Assembly: GCF_019075875.1 (NCBI RefSeq)
Contig: NZ_JAHOOZ010000001.1
Span: 5,522,001 to 5,586,000, forward strand
Source: Novosphingobium sp. G106
GTDB taxonomy: Bacteria; Pseudomonadota; Alphaproteobacteria; Sphingomonadales; Sphingomonadaceae
DNA: 64,000 nucleotides
Direction: 5' to 3'
In this document: piece by piece, positions 1 to 9,645 of the stretch
How positions within the stretch are numbered: the first letter of the stretch is position 1
Layout of the letters: each line of letters starts with the position of its first letter
Notes under the pieces: model-generated
What the model was told of the DNA's origin: nothing
The model's input: only the letters and a program-made list of their open reading frames with translations
Database searches by the model: none
Program-made: the position numbers and the translations under genes

Positions 1-1
1 C

Positions 2-655
2 ATCGATAGTGCACCGACGGACGATAACAGCAAGTGGGCGCCGATGTGGCCGGAAGTCGCCTACTTTCGCAGGACCAGCGGCGGGAGCTACAGTACCAGC
101 ACGACCACTTCGTATGGTACGCAGTCTAGCTCTTGCCCGTATGACGCGCAGTTGCTGGCGGAAATGTCGCAGGACGAGTTCAACACCTATGCCGGCAAGT
201 TGAAGGCCGAAGGCAGCACCTATCTCGACATCGGCATGGTATGGGGCGGTCGTTTGAGCTCGCCCGACGGCATATTCGGGACCAACGTCAAGGTCGCGCC
301 GACCAACGGCGGTGAGGTGTCGCGGCACATCATCTTCATGACCGACGGCATCATGGATCCCAGTCCCACCACCCAATCGGCCTGGGGTCTCGAATGGCAT
401 GACCGGCGCGTGACCAGCGACGGCTCGGATTCGCAGGATACTAGCCGCCATACCTCGCGCTTCCTGGCGATCTGCGAGGAGATCAAGGCCAAGGGCATCC
501 GCGTCTGGGCGATCTCTTTCACCTCGGGAACAAACTCGACCCTGTCGACCTGCGCTTCGGCCAACAGCTACTACAACGCCGACAATCCGACCCAGCTCAA
601 CGCGGCTTTTCAGGAAATCGCCAAGCAGGTCGGTGAACTGAGGCTCACGCAATGA
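2..655 (+). CDS. TadG-like pilus assembly protein with VWA-type domain (5' truncated by window edge)
   Basis: The reading frame is open from the first bases of the window, so the true start lies outside; about 217 residues are visible. The end of a von Willebrand A-like fold is seen: the strand ending in HIIFMTDG (MIDAS-type Asp), the helix ICEEIKAKG, the strand IRVWAISF, and a Cys-containing loop followed by the typical tail in which the protein 'Ñ' is absent and an AFQEIAKQVGELRL helix closes the domain. TadG-like proteins of the Tad/Flp pilus locus have an N-terminal membrane helix and such a C-terminal VWA region. The stop overlaps the start of the next TadE-like gene (ATGA), so the three genes form one unit. 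Role in pilus biogenesis is inferred from family and neighbours. Confidence 0.8.
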   Translation: MDSAPTDDNSKWAPMWPEVAYFRRTSGGSYSTSTTTSYGTQSSSCPYDAQLLAEMSQDEFNTYAGKLKAEGSTYLDIGMVWGGRLSSPDGIFGTNVKVAPTNGGEVSRHIIFMTDGIMDPSPTTQSAWGLEWHDRRVTSDGSDSQDTSRHTSRFLAICEEIKAKGIRVWAISFTSGTNSTLSTCASANSYYNADNPTQLNAAFQEIAKQVGELRLTQ

Positions 656-1251
656 AGCAGAAAGCCGAAATCACAACACTATTCCGGCTCGCCGCCGAAC
701 AGGATGGCCTTGCCGCCATTGAGTTCGCGATCGTCGCGCCGGTGTTCTGCCTGTTGCTGATGGGGATCTTCGACATCGGTCAGATGGCCTATGGCCGGTC
801 AATCCTTAGCGGCGCGGTGGAGAAGGCGGCGCGCAGTTCGGCAATGGAAACGGCCGATACCACTGCGGCGGACCTGATGGTGCAGAATGCGATCAAGCCG
901 ATTCTGCCTGGAGCGACCTTCACCAGCACTCGTGCAGCCTATGTCGATTTTAGCGACGTCAACCGGGCGGAGAAATTCACCGATACCAACAACAACGGCA
1001 CCTGCGACGCGGGTGAGCCTTATGTCGACGAAAACCGCTCGGGCCACTGGGAGGCCGACGTCGGCATAAGCGGTAACGGCGGCGCCAACGATGTTGTGCT
1101 CTATACCGTCACGGTAAACTACAAGCCCGTGTTCAGGGTGAACCTCCTGGGTAATACCACGGAGACGCGAACGATGGTCGCCTACGGGGTACGCAAGAAC
1201 CAGCCCTTCGCCACCCAGCGGGGCTATGGATCGAGTGCCGGGACATGCTGA
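652..1251 (+). CDS. TadE-like pseudopilin / pilus assembly protein
   Basis: 199 residues. After a short cytoplasmic lead there is the TadE signature: GLAAIEFAIVAPVF with the conserved Glu, running into one hydrophobic helix (about residues 24-45), followed by an extracytoplasmic part with the AVEKAARSSA helix. TadE/TadF-like minor pseudopilins are processed by a prepilin peptidase and support assembly of the Flp pilus. Start ATG overlaps the stop of the upstream TadG-like gene and the end overlaps the next TadE-like gene by a few bases, which indicates translational coupling. The middle segment is rich in Asp, Asn and Gly (around residues 100-145), possibly a surface loop. Confidence 0.8.
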   Translation: MKQKAEITTLFRLAAEQDGLAAIEFAIVAPVFCLLLMGIFDIGQMAYGRSILSGAVEKAARSSAMETADTTAADLMVQNAIKPILPGATFTSTRAAYVDFSDVNRAEKFTDTNNNGTCDAGEPYVDENRSGHWEADVGISGNGGANDVVLYTVTVNYKPVFRVNLLGNTTETRTMVAYGVRKNQPFATQRGYGSSAGTC

Positions 1252-1928
1252 TCACTTCCGCCGCATCCGCGAGCTGGCGCAGCCGCGCGCGTCGCTTCGC
1301 CGGGCTTCTCGCTGTCACATCCGGCCGACTGGTTCGCGATAAATCGGCCAATTCATTGATCGAGTTTGCCTTTTCGATGCCGATCTTCCTGACGCTCGGC
1401 ATGTATGGAGCCGAACTCGCCAACATGGCGGCGACCAGCATGCAGGTTAGCCAGATCGCCATGGCGCTGGCCGACAATTCGGCTCGTCTCGGCCAGACCG
1501 ACAATAGCGCGGTCTTGCCGACGATTCTTGACCCGATGGTCAATTCGGTCATGTCGGGCGCGATGAAGCAAGGCACGACGATCAACTTCCAGGCCAACGG
1601 GCGGGTGATCTTGTCGAGCCTCGAGCAAACCGCGGGCGGCCTTCAATATATCCATTGGCAACGCTGCAAAGGCAATTTTGCCCGTGCCTCGGCTTACGGC
1701 CCGCTCAATTACGGGAACACGGGCACTGCGATTCCTGGCCTCGGCAAGAACAACGTCTCGGCACCCGCTGGGCAGGCGGTGATGTTCGTCGAGGCGTTTT
1801 ACAGCTACAAGTCGCTGTTCGGTAACATGTTCGTCAAGAACGCTGTGATTTCGCAAGAAGCGGCCTTTCTGATGCGCGACCGTCGTGACCTGGCGCGCGG
1901 CATCGCTAACACCACCGATTGCACCTGA
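1245..1928 (+). CDS. TadE-like pilus assembly protein
   Basis: 227 residues. An N-terminal basic segment precedes SLIEFAFSMPIFLTLGMYGAEL, a second copy of the TadE-type helix with conserved Glu in front of the hydrophobic stretch. The remainder looks like an extracytoplasmic domain, with Cys in the QRCKGNF and TTDCT segments. The start overlaps the end of the preceding TadE-like gene. The last gene of the visible Tad cluster; a change of function follows immediately (efflux operon). Family assignment rests on the N-terminal helix; the role in pilus assembly is inferred from the neighbours. Confidence 0.75.
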   Translation: MLITSAASASWRSRARRFAGLLAVTSGRLVRDKSANSLIEFAFSMPIFLTLGMYGAELANMAATSMQVSQIAMALADNSARLGQTDNSAVLPTILDPMVNSVMSGAMKQGTTINFQANGRVILSSLEQTAGGLQYIHWQRCKGNFARASAYGPLNYGNTGTAIPGLGKNNVSAPAGQAVMFVEAFYSYKSLFGNMFVKNAVISQEAAFLMRDRRDLARGIANTTDCT

Positions 1929-2018
1929 CAGCCAGCCAGTCAGGTGCCGCTTCCGCGGGGGGGCCGTATCCACCCCCGGAAAAACGTCCCCATTCGGGCG
2001 CCGCGACAAACTGATACT

Positions 2019-2031
2019 TGACAGTTTGTCA
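2019..2031. promoter_or_regulatory. Inverted repeat TGACA-N3-TGTCA upstream of RND efflux operon
   Basis: TGACAGTTTGTCA is a perfect 5-bp-arm inverted repeat 23 bp upstream of the adaptor start codon. It overlaps a TTGACA hexamer (2018-2023) that could act as a -35 box. TetR- and MarR-type repressors of RND pumps often bind such elements, but no regulator gene is adjacent here, so operator function is inference only. Confidence 0.35.
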
Positions 2032-2053
2032 GCCGTTCCGGATTTGGTTGCAA

Positions 2054-3262
2054 ATGCGAAACATTTCAGCGCAGCCGCGGCGCAATTCTGCGTCAAAACA
2101 GAGAATTGCCGCGATTTTGCTGTGCCTGGCCGTTTGCGCGTGCAGCAAAGCCGCTGACGACAAGCGTAACAAGGGCACTCCAGAAGTCGGTTTCCGCGTC
2201 ATGCAGCCGACCTCGGTGCCGATCGTCACCGAGCTGCCCGGCCGCATCAACGCGCTGCGCACCGCCGAAGTGCGGCCGCAGATCGCGGGTGTGATCCTCA
2301 AGCGGCTCTATACCGAGGGCGCGGTAGTCCGGCAGGGACAGCCGCTCTACCAGATCGACCCTAGTATCTATCGCGCCGCCGCGGACCAGGCTTCGGCCAA
2401 CCTGTCGAGCGCCCAGGCCCAGGCCGAGGCCGCCCAGGCCAAGGCCAACCGCTTCAAGCCGCTCGCCGCCGAGCAGGCGGTCGCCCAGCAGGACTATACC
2501 GACGCGCTCGCGGCCGCCCGCGCCGCCAATGCCGCCGTGGCGCAGAACCGCGCGGCGCTGAACACAGCGCAGATCAACATGCGCTTCACCACGGTCCCCG
2601 CGCCGATCAGCGGCCGCATCGGCCGATCGCTGTTCACCGAGGGTGCGCTGGTGACGACCGGCCAGGCCGATCCGCTGGCGGTGATCTCGGTGCTCGATCC
2701 GATCTATGTCGATATCCAGCAAAGCTCGGGCGACATGCTGAAGCTGCGCCGTGAGCTCGCCTCGGGCGGTGTTTCGGCGATGACCGCCGAAGTGCGGCTG
2801 AAGCTCGACGACGGCAGCGACTACGATCTGCCCGGCACGGTCGAATTCTCCGAAGTGACCGTCGACCCGTCGACCGGCACGGTTACCCTGCGCGCGCGCT
2901 TCGCCAATCCGCAAGGCGTGCTGCTGCCGGGCATGTTCGTCCGCGCGCGCTTCGCCCAGGCTCAGGTCGCCAGCGCCTTCCTCGTCCCGCAGGTTGCGGT
3001 CACCCGCGATTCCAAGGGCAATCCGCAGGTCTATGTGGTCGTCGGCAACAAGGCTGAGGCCCGGCCGGTCACCACCGAGCAAACCCAGGGCGACGCCTGG
3101 ATCGTCACCTCGGGCATCAAGAAGGGCGACCGCGTAATCACGCAGGGGCTCGGCAAGATCAGGCCCAACCAGCCGATCAAGGCGGTGCCCGAGAGCGCCT
3201 CGCAGGCACCGCACACAGGCAAAAGCGGGAAACACGGCGAAACCCAGGGCAAGGCGGGCTGA
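2054..3262 (+). CDS. RND efflux periplasmic adaptor subunit (MFP/HlyD family lipoprotein)
   Basis: 402 residues from the ATG at 2054; upstream in-frame TTG at 2018 would add a stretch without signal character, so ATG is preferred. The N-terminus is a lipoprotein signal (IAAILLCLAVCAC) with Cys for lipidation. Then come the membrane-fusion pattern: VTELPGRINALRTAEVRPQ (barrel-sandwich half), a long Ala/Gln-rich coiled-coil hairpin (about residues 95-165), then APISGRIG (second lipoyl half), a beta-barrel, and membrane-proximal domain. AcrA/MexA-like adaptors bridge the inner-membrane pump and the outer-membrane channel. The pump gene follows after 6 bp, so an operon is clear. The C-terminal tail (after about residue 375) is polar and Lys/Gly rich. 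Substrate cannot be told from sequence. Confidence 0.92.
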   Translation: MRNISAQPRRNSASKQRIAAILLCLAVCACSKAADDKRNKGTPEVGFRVMQPTSVPIVTELPGRINALRTAEVRPQIAGVILKRLYTEGAVVRQGQPLYQIDPSIYRAAADQASANLSSAQAQAEAAQAKANRFKPLAAEQAVAQQDYTDALAAARAANAAVAQNRAALNTAQINMRFTTVPAPISGRIGRSLFTEGALVTTGQADPLAVISVLDPIYVDIQQSSGDMLKLRRELASGGVSAMTAEVRLKLDDGSDYDLPGTVEFSEVTVDPSTGTVTLRARFANPQGVLLPGMFVRARFAQAQVASAFLVPQVAVTRDSKGNPQVYVVVGNKAEARPVTTEQTQGDAWIVTSGIKKGDRVITQGLGKIRPNQPIKAVPESASQAPHTGKSGKHGETQGKAG

Positions 3263-3268
3263 CACCGG

Positions 3269-6200
3269 ATGTCTCAGGTTTTCATCGGCCGGCCGATCTT
3301 CGCCTGGGTCATCGCCATCATGACGATGCTGCTCGGCCTGCTGAGCGCCTTTTCGCTGCCGATCGAGCAGTATCCCGACATCGCTCCACCGCAGGTCAAT
3401 ATCCGCGCGTCTTATCCTGGCGCTTCGGCAAAAGTGCTCGAGACCAGCGTCACTCAGGTGATCGAACAGCAGCTGACCGGCATCGACGGCCTGCTCTATT
3501 TCAGCTCGACCTCGTCATCGCGCGGCCGCGTCAGCATCACAGCGACCTTCGAGAAGGGCACTAACCCCGACATCGCCCAGGTCCAGGTGCAGAACAAGGT
3601 CCAGCAGGGCATCAGCCGCCTGCCGCAGCAGGTCCAGCAGCAGGGCCTTACGATCACCAAGTCCAACCCGGACTCGCTGCTGGTGGTGGCGATCTACGAC
3701 AAGAACAAGAAGAACACATCGATCGAGATCGCCGACTACATGGTCTCGAACCTGCAGGACCAGATCGGCCGCATCGAAGGCGTGGGCGATCTCAACGTCT
3801 TCGGTTCGCAGTATGCCATGCGCATCTGGCTCGATCCCAACAAGCTGACCAGCTATGCGCTGATGCCGAGCGACATTACCGCGGCGATCACCGCGCAGAA
3901 CGCCGAAGTGGCGGCCGGTGAGGTCGGCGCAGTGCCGAGCCCGCCCGGGCAGATGCTCGACGCTACGGTAACCGCGCAGTCGCGGCTGCAGACGCCGGCG
4001 CAATTCGCCAACATCGTCGTCAAGTCGCAGCCCGACGGTTCGCTCGTGCACCTGCACGACGTTGCCCGGATCGAGCTGGGCGCGGAAAGCTACGGCATCG
4101 CCGGCCTGCTCGGCGACGCTCCGGCCGCGGGCATGGCGATCAGCCTGTCGCCAGGCGCCGACGCGTTGACCACGGCCGAGCGGGTGAAGACTGAGCTTTC
4201 CGAGCAGGCGAAGAACTTCCCGCCGGGCTACGCAATCGCCTATCCGCAGGACTCGACGATCTTCATCAAGAAGTCGCTGGTCGACGTGGCGATTACCCTG
4301 GCAGAGGCCGTCGTCCTCGTCGTCATCGTCATGTTCGTCTTCCTGCAAAGCTGGCGCGCCACGCTGATCCCGGCCATCGCCGTGCCCGTGGTGCTGCTGG
4401 GGACGCTGGCCGTGTTCTCGGTCGCCGGGTTCAGCATCAACACGCTGACCTTGTTCGGCATGGTGCTGGCGATCGGCCTGCTGGTCGACGATGCCATCGT
4501 CGTGGTCGAGAACGTCGAGCGGCTCATGCAGGAAAATCCCGGCATGACCCCGCGCGAGGCGACGGTCGAATCGATGAAAGAGATCTCGGTCGCGCTGGTG
4601 GCGATCGCGCTCGTGCTCTCGGCCGTGTTCCTGCCGATGGCCTTCTTCGGCGGATCGACCGGCGTGATCTATCGCCAGTTCTCGCTGACGATCGTTTCGG
4701 CGATGGTGCTTTCGGTCGGTGTCGCGCTGATCCTCAGCCCGGCGCTGACGGCTACCTTGCTCAAGCGCCACGAAGACGAGGATCACGATAGCTTCGTCGG
4801 CCGCAACAGCTTCAAGATGCGCGAATGGTTCGATCGCCATTTCAACCGCTTGGTCGAATGGCACCAGGGCAAGACCATCTATGTCGTCGATCACAAGAAA
4901 CGCTTCCTGATCATCTACGGCCTGATCGTCGTGCTGCTCGCCATCCTGTTCCTGCGCCTGCCCACCGGCTTCCTCCCCAACGAGGACCAGGGCATGACGT
5001 CGCTGCAGTTCAACCTGCCCGCGGGCGCGACTTTCGAGCGGACGGTCAACGCGCAGAACGCGGTCACCGACTATTTCCTCAAGCACGAGAAGGCGAATAT
5101 CGATTCGCTGCAGACCGTCGCGGGCGGCGGTGGCGGCCCCGGCGGCGGCGGCCAGAACACCGGCCGCGGCTTCATCTCTTTCGTCGACTGGGATAAGCGT
5201 CCGGGCAAGGAGAACACCGCCGAAGCCATCTCGCGGCGCGCGACCAAGGCCTTGTCGAGCCTGCGCGACGTCGAGTTCTACGCCACGGTTCCGCCGGCAG
5301 TGCGCGGCCTCGGCCAGTCCACCGGCTTCACCGCCGAATTGCTCAATTCGGCGGCGATGTCGCGCGAGGAGTTCAATAACGTGCAGGCGCAGATCCTGGC
5401 CGACGCGCGCGCCGAATCCCGGCTGGCCAACGTCCGCCTCAGCAGCCTGCCCGACCAGCCGACGCTGCAGGTCAACACCGATACCGAGAAGCTTTCCGCG
5501 CTGGGCCTGACGCAGAACGCGGTGAATACGACGCTGTCGACCGCCTGGGGCGGAACCTACGTCAACGACTTCAACGACCGCGGCCGCGTCAAGCGGGTCT
5601 ATGTCCAGGGCGACGCGCCGTTCCGCGCGCGGCCCGAGGATATCTCGCAATGGCAGGTGCGCAGCGCGAACGGGCTGATGTCGCCGTTCTCGTCCTTCTC
5701 GACGATCGGCTGGAGCACGGCGCCGACCTCGACCAGCCGCTTCAACGGCATCTCCAATTTCGAGTTCAACGGCGAGGCGGCGCCCGGCACCAGCTCGGGC
5801 GAAGCGATGAACATCTTCAGCGCCATCGCCGCCAAGTATCCGGGTGTATCGGTCGCCTGGTCGGGTGCCTCCTATCAGGAACGGCTGTCCTCGGGGCAGG
5901 CGCCCTACCTCTACGCGATCTCGCTGGTGGTCGTCTTCCTGTGCCTGGCCGCGCTCTACGAGAGCTGGTCGATCCCGGTCGCCGTGCTGCTCGTCATTCC
6001 CCTCGGTCTGATCGGCGCGGTCTTCGCGGTGACGCTGCGCGGGTTGCAGAACGACGTCTACCTGCAGATCGGCCTGCTCACGACGATGGGCCTGGCCGCC
6101 AAGAACGCGATTCTGATGATCGAGTTCGCCGAACAGGAAGAGCGCAAAGGTGCGCGCATCATCGATGCGGCATTGACCGCCGCGCGCATCCGCTTGCGTC

Positions 6201-6466
6201 CGATCCTGATGACGAGCTGCTCGTTCATCTTCGGCGTGCTGCCGCTGGCGATTGCCAGCGGGGCGGGCGCGAACAGCCGCATCGCCATCGGCACCGCGGT
6301 GATCGGCGGCATGCTCACCGCGACGATGCTCGCGGTGTTCTTCATCCCGCTGTTCTTCGTGCTGGTCCGCCGCGGCGTGCGCGACGGCATGAAGAAGCTG
6401 CACGATCACTATCACCCCACGCCGACACCCACCGGGCCGACGCCCGAAGAGGAGCCGCTGGTATGA
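3269..6466 (+). CDS. RND multidrug efflux pump, HAE1 (AcrB/MexB-like) inner-membrane subunit
   Basis: 1065 residues, the usual length. The N-terminus FIGRPIFAWVIAIMTMLLG is the classical first helix. Asp407-Asp408 in the GLLVDDAIVVVENV motif of helix 4 match the proton-relay pair of AcrB. The second half repeats the topology (helix 7 at about residue 545, helix 10-12 near the end with AAKNAILMIEFA). A Gly-rich insertion sits at about residues 620-635, in the porter-domain loop. Proton-driven export of hydrophobic drugs or metabolites from membrane and periplasm is the family role. The stop overlaps the start of the outer-membrane factor gene (ATGA). Confidence 0.95.
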   Translation: MSQVFIGRPIFAWVIAIMTMLLGLLSAFSLPIEQYPDIAPPQVNIRASYPGASAKVLETSVTQVIEQQLTGIDGLLYFSSTSSSRGRVSITATFEKGTNPDIAQVQVQNKVQQGISRLPQQVQQQGLTITKSNPDSLLVVAIYDKNKKNTSIEIADYMVSNLQDQIGRIEGVGDLNVFGSQYAMRIWLDPNKLTSYALMPSDITAAITAQNAEVAAGEVGAVPSPPGQMLDATVTAQSRLQTPAQFANIVVKSQPDGSLVHLHDVARIELGAESYGIAGLLGDAPAAGMAISLSPGADALTTAERVKTELSEQAKNFPPGYAIAYPQDSTIFIKKSLVDVAITLAEAVVLVVIVMFVFLQSWRATLIPAIAVPVVLLGTLAVFSVAGFSINTLTLFGMVLAIGLLVDDAIVVVENVERLMQENPGMTPREATVESMKEISVALVAIALVLSAVFLPMAFFGGSTGVIYRQFSLTIVSAMVLSVGVALILSPALTATLLKRHEDEDHDSFVGRNSFKMREWFDRHFNRLVEWHQGKTIYVVDHKKRFLIIYGLIVVLLAILFLRLPTGFLPNEDQGMTSLQFNLPAGATFERTVNAQNAVTDYFLKHEKANIDSLQTVAGGGGGPGGGGQNTGRGFISFVDWDKRPGKENTAEAISRRATKALSSLRDVEFYATVPPAVRGLGQSTGFTAELLNSAAMSREEFNNVQAQILADARAESRLANVRLSSLPDQPTLQVNTDTEKLSALGLTQNAVNTTLSTAWGGTYVNDFNDRGRVKRVYVQGDAPFRARPEDISQWQVRSANGLMSPFSSFSTIGWSTAPTSTSRFNGISNFEFNGEAAPGTSSGEAMNIFSAIAAKYPGVSVAWSGASYQERLSSGQAPYLYAISLVVVFLCLAALYESWSIPVAVLLVIPLGLIGAVFAVTLRGLQNDVYLQIGLLTTMGLAAKNAILMIEFAEQEERKGARIIDAALTAARIRLRPILMTSCSFIFGVLPLAIASGAGANSRIAIGTAVIGGMLTATMLAVFFIPLFFVLVRRGVRDGMKKLHDHYHPTPTPTGPTPEEEPLV

Positions 6467-7898
6467 GGCGGGCGCTTGTTCTGATGGCGGGCGTCGCGGC
6501 GCTTTCGGCCTGCACGATGGCGCCCAAGTATGCGACGCCGGCTCTGCCTGTGCCGCAGACCTGGCCTGTGGGCGACGCCTATCTCAAGCAGAGCGAGGCG
6601 GCGCTGCCGTCCTATTCCTACCGCGACGTCTTCGCCGACCCGCGGCTGCGTGCGGTGATCGACCAGGCCCTGGCCAACAACCAGGACGTCAAGGCGGCCA
6701 TCGCCAATATCGAGACTGCGCGCGCGCAGTATCGTATCCAGCGCGCAGAGCTGCTCCCCAGCTCGATGCCACGGGCAGCTATCGCCGCTCGAAGGGCGCG
6801 ACCGTCACGAACGGCAATGCCGTCGGTAGCGGCAGCGGCGAGCGTGACTCTTTGAACGCGCAGGCGACGGTGGCGAGCTGGGAACTCGACATCTTCGGCC
6901 GTATCCGCTCGCTGACCGGGGCGGCGCGCGATCGCTATCTGGCGAGCGAGTCGGCCGCGCGCGCCACCCGGCTGACGCTGGTGTCCGACGTGGCCGAGGC
7001 CTGGGTCGCCTACGGGCTCGACAACAGCCTGCTGCAGATCGCCCGGAACACGGCCGATTCGGCGCGCGACAGCGTGCGGCTCACCCAGCGCCGGCTCGAC
7101 GGCGGCGTGGCGCCGCGCAGCGACCTGCGCCAGGCGCAGATCATCCTCCACACGGCCGAGGCCGATGTCGCCAGCCAGACGACGCAGGTCGCGCAGGACG
7201 TCAACGCCCTGCAGCTCCTGGTGGGGGCCCCGGTCGATCCCGCCATGCTGCCCGCCACGGTCGAAGACGCCGGCGCACAACTGCGCGAGGTGCCCGCCGG
7301 GCTCGATTCGATGATCCTGCTGCGCCGTCCTGACGTGATCGAGGCCGAATACCAGCTCAAGGCAGCCAATGCCGAGATCGGCGCGGCGCGCGCCGAGCTG
7401 TTCCCCAAGATTACGCTGACCGGCCTGCTCGGCTTCGCCTCGGACGCGCTGGACGCGCTGTTCAAGGGCGGCAACTTCATCTGGCAGGCGGGCGGCAACG
7501 CCTCCTATTCGATCTTCAGCGGCGGCGCTGCGCAGGCCGGGGTAGCGCAGAGCAAGGCGCAGCGCGATGCCGCGCTCGCCGCCTATCGCAAGTCGGTCCA
7601 GAGCGCCTTCGCCGACGTCGCCGATACGCTCGCCCGTCGCGGCACGATCGACGCGCAACTCAGAGCGACCCAGGCGGGCCGCGAGGCGGCGGCGGACAAC
7701 CTCCATCTCGCCGACCTGCGCTACCGCGGCGGGATCGACTCCTACCTGAACGACCTGACCGCGCGCCAGTCGCTCTACTCCGCCGAACGTACGCTGGCGA
7801 ACACGCAGCAACTGCGCGCGAGCAACCTGATCGCGCTCTATCGCTCGCTCGGCGGGGATGCGTTCACCGATGCGCCGAAGGTGACGGCGCAGCCTTAG
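6463..7898 (+). pseudogene. Outer-membrane efflux channel (OprM/NodT family), frameshifted
   Basis: Two frames encode the two parts of one protein. The first part starts at 6463 with a lipoprotein signal (ALVLMAGVAALSACT) and runs through the first helices to AELLPS. At the C run 6756-6759 one base appears to be missing: reading on in the frame that is one base back gives QLDATGSYRRSKGATVTNG and then the remainder ending at 7898 with no other break. With one more C the product would be about 478 residues, the normal length of an OprM-type channel. The downstream part has the family's repeated helix and strand pattern, such as YQLKAANAEIGAARAELFPK. It forms the exit duct for the RND pump encoded upstream. 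Either a real loss of function or a homopolymer sequencing error; the intact remainder favours the latter or a recent event. Confidence 0.85.
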
Positions 7899-7961
7899 TG
7901 CTCAGGTCATTGCCAAGGCTGAGTCCGCCGATGCGGAAACGGCGTCTGATCACCAACAGGT

Positions 7962-8516
7962 TTAGTCCGTAGTCTGCAGCTCGATCTGTTGACCAAAAGC
8001 GAGCGAGCCCGTGGAAATCACGTCTGTCCACACAAAGGCCTGCCACAGCGAAAACTCGTGATCGGGATCGCCGGGCCGGAAGGCGCGCTCGAGTCTCACG
8101 CGTCCGGCAAGTTCGGGTGCATCGCGTCCGACGGCTTCGAGCCGTGCGACGATATTCTCCCATTGCGCGGCCGTATCGACGCGAATGCCGAAATGCATGC
8201 CGTCCTGTGGCTTGGAGAGCAGCATTTGCCGATATCCGTTGAGGCTGGTCGCCAAGGGTTCCTGCGTCAGCGCGGCTGCCAGTTCCTGATCGAAGGCCCA
8301 TTGCTCGCCGCGCACCTCGCGGCCGGCAATGAAATTGTCTGCGCCCGAATCCCCGGCCTCGATGATGCCCATGACGTAGCGGCCGCCATTGGTCTCCATC
8401 GTCTCGAAACCGAGCAGGTCGAAGAGTGCGTGCACAAGTGAGCGTTCGCCGGGACGATGGACAAACTCGACGTGGTTCAGCCGCTGCGCGCCGACAATTT
8501 TCGCAGGTGCGTTCAT
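7962..8516 (-). CDS. VOC-family (glyoxalase/dioxygenase fold) protein
   Basis: 184 residues. The start at 8516 is chosen because a strong GGAGG lies 8-9 bases upstream; longer in-frame extension has no coding character. The sequence has the paired beta-alpha-beta modules of the vicinal oxygen chelate fold: LNHVEFVHRPGERSLVHALFDLLGF near the start and MHFGIRV at the second module, each with a His/Glu-type metal ligand position. Substrate is unknown; VOC proteins include glyoxalases, extradiol dioxygenases and antibiotic-binding proteins. It stands alone, convergent to the efflux operon. Confidence 0.75.
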   Translation of the reverse strand: MNAPAKIVGAQRLNHVEFVHRPGERSLVHALFDLLGFETMETNGGRYVMGIIEAGDSGADNFIAGREVRGEQWAFDQELAAALTQEPLATSLNGYRQMLLSKPQDGMHFGIRVDTAAQWENIVARLEAVGRDAPELAGRVRLERAFRPGDPDHEFSLWQAFVWTDVISTGSLAFGQQIELQTTD

Positions 8517-8667
8517 GTTGAAGCCTCCCAATAGGTTTTCCGGTGCATCAACTGCCGCACGCATTGCTGTGTCAAGCACTTCACATCCACGGCGATGCCG
8601 GAAGCGGCGGTTCGGCCAGGCACCGGGGCGGCGGCCTTCCGACAAAGCGGCATTGCGCTGCGGCCGG

Positions 8668-9645
8668 CTAATCCAGCATCGCCATCAACGCAGGGGACAA
8701 GAATTCCTCTTCGCCCGCTATCATCTGCACCGCCAGACCTTGCGCATCGGCCAGGGCCATGCCCTCGGCCGGGCCGAGCACGGTCAGTGCCGTGGCCCAG
8801 GCGTCGGCTTCCATGCAGCTCGCGTGGAGCACGGTCACCGAGCGGACGCCGTTGGCCACCGGGCGCCCGCTGCGCGGATCGAGCGTGTGGGGATGGCGCT
8901 CGCCGTCCGCGTCGAGCCAGCGGCGGTAGTCGCCCGAGGTCGCCACCGAAAGTTCGTGCAGCGCCACACGCAGCGGGGCGACGGTCAAGCCGGGCGGGCG
9001 CTCGATATCGACCCACCAGGGCTGGCCCTCGGGCTTGACCCCATGCCCGCGCAGTTCGCCGCCGACTTCGAGCAGGAAGTGACGGGCGCCGCTTGCCAGC
9101 AGGCGCTCGGCGGCCAGGTCGGCGCCGAAGCCCTTGGCGATGCCCGAGAAATCCAGTTGCGCCGCTCCCAGCCGCCGCGCGCGCAGGCCGGGGCCGTCGA
9201 ACTCGATATGCCCGCCCACCGCGGCCTTCGTCGCATTGTGGCCGGGGGCATCGGCGGGCGCGGGGGAAGGGCCGAAGCCCCAGAGATCGGCGGCACCGCC
9301 CAGCGCCGGATCGAAGGCGCCGCCGCTCCGTTCAGCCACTTCCAGCGCAGCTTTGAGAACGCGTGCAAACTCGGGCGGGATCGGCTGCCACTGGCCGGGT
9401 GCATTCCGATTGAAGCGCGATATATCGGATTCTGGCTCCCACTGGCTCATCTGCGCAACGACGCGGTCGAGCGCGGCCTGCACGACCTGCGCCGTGCCTT
9501 CGGGTGGCGAGACCGCGGACAGGCTCCAGCGGGTGCCCATCGTTTCGCCCGACAGCGTGACGATGCGGCCCGTCTGGTCACGGCCTGCGAAAGCCGCCGG
9601 CGAAAGCGTCGGCGGGATGGCGATGCGGGGCGCGCCGGCGTTCAA
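8668..9645 (-). CDS. apbE: FAD:protein FMN transferase (ApbE family)
   Basis: 325 residues if translation begins at the TTG at 9645, whose bases overlap the stop of the upstream PepSY gene; no nearer ATG precedes the conserved GETMGTRWSL start motif. Seen motifs: MGTRWS, the DISRFNRN segment, LDFSGIAKGFGAD (flavin-binding region), and the C-terminal HTLDPRSGRPV and ADAWATALTVLG segments with the Asp/Thr metal ligands. ApbE attaches FMN covalently to Thr of partner proteins in the periplasm. The overlap with a PepSY-type membrane protein suggests a joint role in flavin-dependent extracytoplasmic (possibly ferric) reduction, as inferred from such pairs elsewhere. Confidence 0.88.
   Translation of the reverse strand: MNAGAPRIAIPPTLSPAAFAGRDQTGRIVTLSGETMGTRWSLSAVSPPEGTAQVVQAALDRVVAQMSQWEPESDISRFNRNAPGQWQPIPPEFARVLKAALEVAERSGGAFDPALGGAADLWGFGPSPAPADAPGHNATKAAVGGHIEFDGPGLRARRLGAAQLDFSGIAKGFGADLAAERLLASGARHFLLEVGGELRGHGVKPEGQPWWVDIERPPGLTVAPLRVALHELSVATSGDYRRWLDADGERHPHTLDPRSGRPVANGVRSVTVLHASCMEADAWATALTVLGPAEGMALADAQGLAVQMIAGEEEFLSPALMAMLD

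Noticed and set aside
3515..6415. 966-codon open frame on the minus strand opposite the RND pump gene
   Set aside because: It is the mirror of a highly GC-biased coding strand; its product is Arg/His/Asp-rich without any domain, and the plus-strand RND motifs are complete.
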